Shown piece by piece: positions 54,986 to 64,000 of a DNA stretch of 64,000 nt. The notes under the pieces are model-generated. The model was not told where the DNA came from. It worked only from the letters and a program-made list of their open reading frames with translations, and searched no databases. This DNA comes from Steromphala cineraria. Lineage: Eukaryota > Mollusca > Gastropoda > Trochida > Trochidae. Made by a program: the position numbers and the translations under genes. Position 1 is the first letter of the stretch, and the number at the start of each line of letters is the position of its first letter. Location of the stretch: assembly GCA_916613615.1 (NCBI GenBank), contig OU744732.1, positions 27,042,673-27,106,672 on the forward strand. The letters are read 5' to 3'.

Positions 54986-55102
54986 CTCTGCTCAGTGGGG
55001 GGAGGGGGGGGGGGGGGTTAATTTCCTAAGGGCAGAGACTTTTCCGAAAATAATTGTCCTCGCTCAGTGGGGGGGCCGAGGTTTCGAACTTTCATACTCA
55101 GT

Positions 55103-55139
<37 letters not shown>

Positions 55140-55320
55140 TGAACCATTGTTGTAAGTCATATCAGGGTTTTACACGTGTTTTTCGTGCTCATTTAATGGA
55201 AAAGGAGGTTGTATGGGGCTGAATTCCAAATTCGGGGGCTGGAATTTTGATAGTCTGTAAATTTCTTTTAAAATATTTTTCTTCTAGAATTAGTGGGGGG
55301 GCCGGCCCCCCCCCCCCGCT
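54986..55320 (+). repeat. G-rich tract with a 34-base G run
   Basis: Three G runs each follow a CTCAGTG-type word (54994, 55058, 55098). The longest is 34 uninterrupted G at 55103-55136. A GGGGGGGCCGGCCCCCCC palindrome lies at about 55296-55317. Such runs are assembly-prone and can form G-quadruplexes. Confidence 0.85.
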
Positions 55321-57285
55321 AACTACGGGCCTGCAGTATAAATAGTCGAAAAAATGTTGCACCCCCTGTTTTAATACGATATGATATATTCGGTGATCGT
55401 GGGAGGTAACAGAATGATCACATGAAACCTAATGATGGAGCGATTGAAATGCATTCTATTGACTATGAATTAGACTGTAAATGGTCACTCTATGACCCAA
55501 TAGTATATCAAAATTCTGCTCTTCATTATGGGGTTTAAATCGGTGAAAGAAGACAATTTACGGTCATAAATAATTTTTTTATTACGAAACGATAAATGGG
55601 ATTGGTTTAAAGGATCATTCAGAGATTTGAAGTACAGTCAGCATCACGAACTTCAACCATACACTTCAATGACATACTTCAAACGCCTCAACAATCGCTG
55701 CCACACCTTGTGTATTGCCGTATTGAAAATATAACTGAGAAAATCTCACAAGAAAATATTTTGCAATTTCCTTAACAATGCACTATTTTACCTATACAGA
55801 CAAATGTAAAACAATTTTTTAAAGTTTAAACATCATTTGAAATAAACATTGGAGTTTTTAATCAGATCCAAACAGTACCCAGTTGAAGTGATGTAACGAT
55901 ACAGTTAAAGTGACTCAGATTCATAAAATACTACATTAAGAGCTTAAGTTTGAATATATAAGAAAGTGATTTGAATGCCAATCTATTATATTTGCTTATT
56001 CATAACGATAAAATATATTTTCTAATAAATGTAGATCAATATATCAATACTCAAAGAAAACTGAATGTAACATTTACAGAGCCATAAAGTTCATATTTGT
56101 ATAATATCATCTTTTAATACTTTGAATATATAAATCCTTGGTAATATAATTTTGCTTCTTCTTAAAAGCATATTTTACGGTAAAATCGAAGCATTCAGTA
56201 ACTTTGTAGAAGATTTATATATGATCTTAAACGTTACATGACAGTAAAACTTAAACATGAAAGATTGATAAAGAAAAACAGTAATTAAATTAAAAAAAAT
56301 AGTGCACATAGATTATCTAAAATGTTACCTTGTCATATGGGATAGACGTACCTATTTTAAAAAAAATGAAAGGTGAACTTACATGTCTTTCTATAAAAGT
56401 GATTAAGTTTGAGGGTAAAGGTATTTATATATGATTTGTATAATTGTGAACTTTTATGATATACCTTTGAGGGTAGATTCATTGAAAGTTTTGAAATACA
56501 GTGCAGGAAAGAAACGCGTTATCCTCAAGTATCACACTTTCTCATCTCATCAGCAAGGAGTGAAATGTAATCAATACTTCCCTATATAACGATCATATAT
56601 TATATCTGCCATCCAACGTGAGTTAATTTGCAGTTCCACAAGAGCAATCTCAATAAATACCTGTCATACTTTGACAGGTGCGCGTCAAAGGTCATGTAAT
56701 AAGCAAAGTCAATGTTTGCTCTGTGGTTGAACACGATGGGTATGATGAAATGTGAAGTTTTTATTAGAATTATCGTGCTGGAAACGCAGTGATTAAATGA
56801 TTTTTTTCAAATGAAAGAGTTTTGTGCTGTTTGATAAACAATTTCACCATTTTTTACATGTGTCTCAAATAATGTTTCCTGCCGTTCCAAATGTGGAACA
56901 TAGTTGATTAAATTTGTTAATTTTTTTATTACATATAAGTCTTTATAATATTCACTAGCCTTCAATAATGTCTAATATATCTTTTGAATTTTAACAACGT
57001 TAAACTGTTATTATTGTAGAGAATGTTCGCATCAACACGTGAAGAATGTTCGCATGGAGCTTACAATGAATATATCACTAGCCTAATTAGATTGTAGGAA
57101 AGTTAGACTTGTTTCGCTCACGGTGAAACATTACAAAATACCGTACATCGTGTATATCGATAATTTTGTGACTTGAAACACAAATAACCCTTTTGCAATT
57201 AGCAACATGCTCCTTTATTTTCAATTGTCAAAATAAGTTTGGTATCCATAGAACTAATAGATAACTATCAAAAATAAACTATTTT
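55321..57285. other. No recognised feature
   Basis: AT-rich intergenic DNA without open frames of note. Confidence 0.4.
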
Positions 57286-57800
57286 TTACAAGGCAACAGT
57301 GAGCACAGCTCACATACCCCCACTGAATTTGACCACCATAATAACAGCACTAAATTTAAAGACACACATTTCGTCATGTGAATGAATAATAGTGACGGAA
57401 TTGACTACGGGTGCGGATAAAAAATAACAACTAATGTCTTGAAGGCATAGTTTTGATAAACAAAGTCAGGACATTTGACGATTTTTTGTGACAATTTGAA
57501 AATGTTATGGCCACCAAGGAATTGTAATCACTAAATGGCACATCTGCACCAATAATTACATCCATACCAAACTTGAAGTTTCAGAGTCAAATGGTTTTCA
57601 AGTTTTGCTCTCGAAACGGAACACAATAAGAAATTTGGCCGCTTCTGGGCTTAATTAAAAGAAATGTTGGTTCCGTCGAACTGTTACCCCTGATAACCAC
57701 ATCTGATCCTTAAAGGTAACATCCATGATCATACCCTATTAAAGTTTCTGAGTCGAATAGTTTTCAAGTTATTCTCCGGAAACGATAAACCAGACTGTCT
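57286..57800. repeat. Interspersed non-coding repeat
   Basis: Contains GTGAGCACAGCTCACATACC followed by two related blocks. Each has a CCAT...ACC-type word, AAGTTTC[AT]GAGTC-AAT[GA]GTTTTCAAGTT and C[TC]C-GAAACG (57570-57620, 57735-57790). This is a familiar style of invertebrate interspersed repeat; the family name is unknown to me. Confidence 0.5.
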
Positions 57801-59175
57801 GCGATGTACAATAATGGTGTGATGATAATTGCTATCTTGGATACAAAACATATGACCTCAAGACGTCACTTCATTCTCCACTCCTTGAGTCAATCATGAG
57901 CTCAATTGCTTTTGACATCCTTAGTGAAAACGTTCTCATTGTAATGATGTGCACCTGGGATAGACTGTGTGTTGTTACCATCTGTTATGATAATGAGGTA
58001 CATGAGACATGACAATGTATTCATTATTTGAAGCTTGGTACTACATTGACATACTTGTCTAGTAAATATATCATTCCAATACCGAATGACAGGATATATC
58101 CGAGTATGACTTATCAAATTGGTGAAATTCCACATTATATAATTTCGAACAAACCTGTTATCAACAATTGTGAGAACAGTTCTTCACTGAGAAAAGTGTA
58201 GTATTGGTACTCTAAGAGAACAGTTCTAAAGGGAACAAATTTGTACATTAAAGAGACACAGAGTATGTTGATAGGATCACATATGTCAAATTTTAGAATC
58301 GATGTTATTACATCGGTAACCACTTACTGTTACTGAAAATAACAATTTAACGGCCAATTATTACATAAGACCGAAAATACGGCCATTCAAAGTCGGGATT
58401 TAGATCGAAAACCAGACAAATGTGTCTCGAGTGGCGCGCGCAAATTCGCCAAACGTAATTTTGAAACCTTGTCAAAAGCCTATAGGAAGATATTTTCGGT
58501 TCGATAGTGTTTATTAGGTATTGTAACTAATAGGTAGATTAATTGGATGCATAATTTAGAATATCAAACGTATTTGAGATGTTTTCTTGATTTTTCCATA
58601 AAATCAAGCATTTTAGAGATATTATGCATAAATGGATATATTTGCGAGTCCAGTGATGAGATATGAACTTCAATCAACATATTAGATATTTTGTAGCTTA
58701 TCAAAACCAAATAAAATGTTAAGAAAGATACTCTGTGTCCCTTTAAATTCTTTTTTGACATTAACAAGTTACTATGCCGTTATGTTCTCTTTACAGACAA
58801 AAGACATGCTGTGTAGGATACCTCTCCATTTCTGACGAATTCTGTCGTCATTTCGAGGAGTGAGAAGTTATATACTTGTGAAAGTAATTACTTTGTTTCC
58901 CATTCGATTCATAAGCATGGTTTTTATTATAAATATGACCGTATTTTAAATGTGTTTTATACATCGCAGTATGAGCATGTTGTCTTAAAGATGTTTTTGG
59001 AAAAAAAGAAATAGAAATCAGGAATATACCAAAAGAGTAGTTTTTAACTTTAATCAAGATTATGTGGTATCGCCTATCGATGTGTCAGATTTCGACATAA
59101 GCTTGTGAGTTTCCAACCGAATCAAAGGCTCATCCAATACACCAACCTATTAAGATAACATTTGATGACCCAGCT
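57801..59175. other. No recognised feature
   Basis: Minus-strand frames at 57902-58323 and 58564-59057 are short and without motif. Confidence 0.4.
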
Positions 59176-59182
59176 CATACTA

Positions 59183-59345
59183 AGTTATAGATATACCCAC
59201 TCTTCCCGAGGTGTATCGCTCAATATACCTCCTGTTTGAATCGTGGGTCTCCGAGGCGTAGCGTAGCGGAGTCCAGGTTCACGATTCCAACAGGAGGTAT
59301 ATTGAGTGATGCACCGAGGGAAGGGTGGGTATATCTGACTTAGAC
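59183..59345. repeat. Long hairpin / foldback repeat
   Basis: The left arm (TATACCCACTCTTCCCGAGG ... ATACCTCCTGTTTGAATCGTG) pairs with the right arm (CACGATTCCAACAGGAGGTA ... GGGAAGGGTGGGTATA) over about 55 bases with few mismatches. The loop holds a second small hairpin CTCCGAGGCG...AGCGGAG. Confidence 0.85.
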
Positions 59346-59576
59346 CCCACTCTGGTTGAGTTATATTTGACGAAAAAGAGTTGTCCACCATTCTAGGTGT
59401 ATATTTATCTTAAACCTAACAAGATCAACAAAATGTGAACAATACTCTTTTTTTACGTTTTTAAAACATAATCTAACTTCATTACATTAAAATTTGGTAC
59501 AAATTACCCCCTATACATGGCTTATATAGGAAAATACAACAATCCAGACATGGCACAACAAAAAGTACCACCACAT

Positions 59577-59652
59577 GGAGCCTCAGTAGCCCAGTCGATA
59601 GAAGTGTTGCGTCGCAACATTAAGGCCCCTGGTTCGATTCCCACTTTGGACA
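59577..59652 (+). other. tRNA-like SINE head
   Basis: A-box-like TAGCCCAGTCGATAG at 59587 and a perfect B box GGTTCGATTCC at 59631-59641, 44 bases apart. No acceptor stem pairs, and an A-rich stretch follows, so it is a polymerase III-derived repeat rather than a tRNA gene. Confidence 0.55.
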
Positions 59653-61215
59653 TTAACATTTCTCAAAAATTATAAACTTAACAACTTATTTTACAAGTTA
59701 TTTGGATGTTCAAAAAAAAATAGGTGTATCGGTCAAAATACCTACGGTTAGAACAAAAGAAACCATAGCAACGAGACCGGAAGTTGGGTATAATGTAGTC
59801 TGTATACCCTACTATTGAAAAGACCGGCAAAATCAACAGGATAACATTGTTGATTCAGTGAGAAATAAAGATAAAAGAAAACAGTCTTTGTTAATGTTTA
59901 CCGGTGTCGTGATTAATGTATAAACATTCGTTTTTTAACTGGGGTCTGTTCCGTTTAAGATTATATCTGATATGCATTGTAATTTCGTCACGTTCGTGCT
60001 ATCATAGGTACGAAGATAAAGCTGTCAAAACTCAAGTATTCATCAGTTAATTCATTTATTATGTTTTGTTTGCAAAATGAAAAATAAGTACATACAGTGA
60101 TATATATACTTATCCTAAAAGGCCCTTTTTTTACTTATACTTATTCCTAAAATTGTACATGAAACGATAACATTAATGTTTGTTCATCATCTATCTTATA
60201 TGAAGAATAGCGATTTTTAAGGATAAACGGAAACGTGTTTATTTTGTTTTTCCCAAAATTCAAATCTCTATCATTGTCGATCATATCACAGTTGATTACG
60301 GAATTACTGCTAGATCGCCGAATTTGACATCAAGAATACATTTTGAAATGAAACTAAGTGTAATATTTGAAATATACATGTAGCAAGTATCAAGTGACAA
60401 TCATTTTCTGTTACAATGACTGCCAATGTTAAAAGGGCATGTAACCAGAATTTACCGTTCTATTTGTAACACAAAACTTGAGGAGTTCAAGAAAGACGTT
60501 ACAGTCTTTGTGACGTTTAATTGATATTATTTGAACAGTATATTGTAGTGAGATTTATATCATGTTTAAAAATCAATATCAATTCAGATAGACACAATCC
60601 ATTCCTTTTAAGGTGGCAACAATTTTGACAATCTTATTTCATGTCCACATAAATACTGCCTTTCTTGAATCTGTTATACTAAAAAATCACTTCATATTTT
60701 AAACATGTCCTACCTGGACATTCAATCGTGACTCAAAATGACTTTTGGCATGCTTGAGATACCTTTGTTCTTATAACAAAACGCCAAAACACATGATGAC
60801 CTCATTGATGCCATTTAAATATAACAAATGCATTAAATGGTTTAACTGAACGCTTCAGACGTGATTTTTCCAATCACTTTAATATGTTAAAGCTCGATCA
60901 TAGCAATAAAGCCTCTGTCCAACATCTTGTCGTCTATCTGCTGTGAAATCTCTTTATAGGTTAATGACAAGGCGCAGTTGGTTGTCTGTGCTTGTAGCAG
61001 TCAACAATTAATTTCAAGTAGTTCCATCATCATTGTCTTTCTAACACAGTCATTTCCTTGTGACTCGTTGACATTCAGCATTTGCACTTAGACTTGCCTG
61101 ACATTGACCACGTTTTGAGAAAAAAAATGTACAAAACATACATAAGCATTTTCGTCCAGTAGGTTAGTTATAGTATTGTTACCTTTTCTTAATAGTCATG
61201 CAGAAAGGCGAAAGA
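59653..61215. other. No recognised feature
   Basis: AT-rich with no motif. Confidence 0.4.
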
Positions 61216-61435
61216 ATTGTGCATTTTGGGTGAAAAGTACCAAATTTGGCAGAGATATTCCTCTGAATTAAGCTTGTTTTAACGACAGATATAAGCTTTT
61301 GCAGATATTGGCGGCCATTTTGGAAACTAGGGCCATCTTCGAAACGATTTAAGTTGGTCCCTTGTTTATATTAAATCAGCACACCAAGAGCAACATCTCT
61401 GCAAAATATGATACTTTTCACCCAAAGTGCACAAT
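61216..61435. repeat. 220-bp foldback element
   Basis: The left arm ATTGTGCATTTTGGGTGAAA and following GTACCAAATTTGGCAGAGAT are matched in reverse at the right (ATCTCTGCAAAATATGATAC then TTTTCACCCAAAGTGCACAAT). The centre has TTGGCGGCCATTTTGG. No coding capacity. Confidence 0.8.
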
Positions 61436-61591
61436 AGGCTTGATATGTTGCACCACAGGACTATCAGGGTCGATTGGGCAGACTGGAGTTTCAACTTGGT
61501 TCAGTTGCTTGCTTTCAACAACATCCAAAACAGTAAATCCAAGGAGCAGCGAATGTAGACTTATGTTACAGAATCTTGCCTTATACCCCCT

Positions 61592-62877
61592 TTACACCAA
61601 GCTCGTTCTCAGTACGTTCTTGGATTTTTTCAGAACGGGCTCAAACTGTCCGAGAACTGTCTGAGGACGAAAGGAACGTTGTGGCACCTGCTTACGAACT
61701 GTATGAACTGGCTCGGACATACTCAAAACGAGAAGGTGCTCCAGAACGTTCGACATGTTGAACGTTCTCCCCGTCCTGAAATCGGACGGAGTACAAACGT
61801 ACTGAAAACGGCATTGCCGTACTGCGAGCTGAACTGCCGTACTTCGATCTGACTCAGGACGAGTAAGAACGTTGCGCAGTCGGGAATCGATTGCAATACG
61901 TTTGTGCACAGTTTCCAACCCGTCCATTCCGTCCTCAGCCAGCTCTAACTCGTTCTCAGTAGGACCATAGTCAGTTGTTCGTACGTCCTAATTAGTGGAA
62001 AATATTGAAAATGTTCTGATTCAGTTTGAAGTGCGTTCTTACACAGTCATAAAAGGTCCTCATTGCGTTCTACTCGTTCTTAGTACGTTTGCAAAATTCT
62101 CACATAGTTCTTACTACGTTTGCATTTCGGTATATAAGGATGGGTATAAATACACATGTGTTAATACTTTTAACATTCGGGACAGAGAAGTGATAAGAGA
62201 AAAATGATCCAAGTTACATGAAGCTCTCAGCATGATGAATGTGGATTTCCTACAGTTTGTGATGGAAGCATAGAAACAATGTAAAGAGTTGTTTGCCTCG
62301 GCCACTATGGCTTCTACAGGGCTAGTGGATCTGGTATTTGATTTCCTGTGAACAACCTTCCTCTGATCATACTTCATCTTCTTTGGAGGCATGATGTTTT
62401 CACCTTGAAATTGAGAACATTAATGAGAACGTGCAAAGACGTGATGGGTTTTAATAGAAAACGGGCCAGAACTGGATTATTTTACAATTAAGACGAACTG
62501 AGAACGGAATCAGGACGTAGTGAAAACGAAAAGAACTGTCTTAAAACGGGTTGGTCGCAGCTAGGACGGAATTGTGCGTATCAAGAACGAGATTGGTCTA
62601 GTTTAGAACGGATATGAACTATCTAAGAACGAAATTGAACTGGTTGAAGCCGTCCTGAAAACTAGGCGAACGGGCAATACTATGCAATCTAAACGTGTTA
62701 GAAACTGCCAGAGGACGGCATAAAGACTAGATGAACGTGCTGAGAGCTGTGTGTGAACGAACTGGCGTCATATTTGGATAACATATTAACAATCGTTACT
62801 CGTTTCCATCCCGTCCGAGGCCGTTCTGCTTTTAATTTTGGACGGAGTAGGACGTAGTGAGAACGACCTTGGTGTAA
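61592..62877. mobile_element. 1.3 kb inverted-repeat element rich in AGAACG/CGTTCT
   Basis: The left end TTACACCAAGCTCGTTCTCA pairs with the right end TGAGAACGACCTTGGTGTAA, and CGTTCT/AGAACG words recur dozens of times inside. A TATA-like GGTATATAAGG lies at about 62129. A 92-codon minus-strand frame (62392-62114) starts MPPKKMKYDQRKVVHRKSN but matches nothing I know. No target duplication was defined, so this is probably a non-autonomous DNA transposon. Confidence 0.65.
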
Positions 62878-64000
62878 CTCAGGCATAATACATTTACACC
62901 AACAAATTTTACAATATAATATTATCAAGTCAATATCCTTCAACAACACTGTCTCTGAAAAGCTTTAGAGTTGGTACGGAATTGTGGGTTATTGCTATAG
63001 AGAAAGAAGTCTCATTGATAACAGATGTTAATTAATACTAACTATTCATTTTTCCAGATCTTGTTATAAATATCAACATAAGAAGTGATATTTTTCTGAA
63101 ACAATAAAACACAGCGCATTTCTAATTGAAGAATCATGTAGTTGTCAGTCATGATCGATCTATCTGTAAATGATTTGACAATATCTAAAAATTATAATGT
63201 TCGTTTAAAATAATTGAGACAATTCATGGCAATGACAATACGATGGCACAAGTAATTGACTCAGATTTAGAAAGTTGGGGCTTTGGTGGTTTTTTTGTTG
63301 CACAGATATAGGCATCTTGGCATTTCTTATCGAAAATCGATCTGGAGGAACCGACCCAAATGACTAAATATTGTGCTCTGATGTTCATTCCAATTTCAGG
63401 TATCAGCATTTTGAAACTGAAGTTTTAAGCTAACGAACGGCAATGTTTCAAATTCTGGCACATCCACATTGCATAATTATGTCCTAAAAAATTGAAACAA
63501 TCTTTGCATTTGCTTGGTTATAGTCCCACATGCTTTTGTGCATTCTACAAGTTGTTTTTGCTTTACATATTTTCGATGGAACATTCTTACAAAAATGTTT
63601 GAAAATGCTTCTAAAACGTTTTGCACCGAAGTTGTAAATAAATATGTAACAAATAAGCTAAGGGAAGAATATGACAGTTGTATTATAGTCGTTTAAAATT
63701 TCTAACTTGCCTATGCGTTTCTTTTTTGAAGGATACATTATCATTGAACAAATCAGTTCTTAATTCCAGACAAGGGACTAAGAAGTATTTTTTTTGAAAA
63801 GATATATGAGCTTCAAAGTAAAACGTCTTATAATATGACATACATTTGATTTAGTCATCAGTTAGATTAGAGAAATCTCGAGTCTAGACATCTGAGTCGA
63901 AACAAGTACAGATCGGACTTTGCTGATATAAAGCACATGGCAAGAACTTTGTGTAAAACGACACGAAAAATCCAAGGATCGTGGTTATAAAACAACATCC
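62878..64000. other. No recognised feature to the window end
   Basis: AT-rich DNA with only short frames without motif. Confidence 0.4.

Noticed and set aside
62114..62392. 92-codon minus-strand ORF as a host gene
   Set aside because: It lies inside the inverted-repeat element and has no recognised domain, so it is only noted there.

Overview
The window looks like nuclear DNA of an invertebrate, most likely a mollusc and probably a bivalve. It is AT-rich, has no operons, and has spliced genes with canonical GT..AG introns. It carries a dense mixture of SINEs, LINE fragments, Tc1/mariner DNA, miniature inverted-repeat elements and satellite arrays. The species assignment is inference from repeat style (GGACAGACGG tails, AGGTCA-rich repeats, TATATAGCGC SINE tails), not from a marker gene.

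Region 1 (1-12.1 kb) is a tandem segmental duplication of a roughly 5 kb unit. Each unit has a GT-rich 18-bp minisatellite, a short spacer, a second ~130-bp minisatellite, and a long retroelement-like segment. That segment holds a tRNA-headed SINE (minus strand) and a broken retrotransposon gag-like ORF. No pol was seen.

Region 2 (12.1-17.5 kb) is repeat-rich intergenic DNA. It contains a LINE tail, a 418-bp inverted-repeat element, and a family of ~360-bp elements ending AGGGGCAGTAGCACG at TTAA sites, one of which is inserted inside another copy.

Region 3 (17.5-53.2 kb) holds the only convincing host genes: a cluster of secreted multi-PAN (apple-like) genes. Gene A (17561-25283, +) has six exons and an open 400-residue reading frame. 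Gene B (48808-53164, +) has the same six exons at near-identical lengths but an in-frame TAA in exon 3. Gene C (45434 down to 41684, -) keeps the signal exon, two PAN exons and the C-terminal exon; it has lost exon 4 and has a damaged exon 5. A second signal-peptide exon lies further upstream on the minus strand (47151-47196). Every internal exon starts and ends in phase 1 and encodes about one cysteine-rich module. This explains how the genes can lose a module and stay in frame. Between A and C lie LINE remnants, a Tc1-like transposon with a complete DD34E transposase, AGGTCA-rich repeats, and more TTAA elements. The introns of A are packed with DNA transposons that have clear target-site duplications.

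Region 4 (53.2-64 kb) has no recognised host gene. It holds a mariner-type MITE, a Mutator-like MITE fragment, a 34-base G run, a long hairpin, a tRNA-like SINE head, a foldback element, and a ~1.3 kb inverted-repeat element rich in AGAACG.

All calls come from reading sequence and the supplied translations. No database search was possible.
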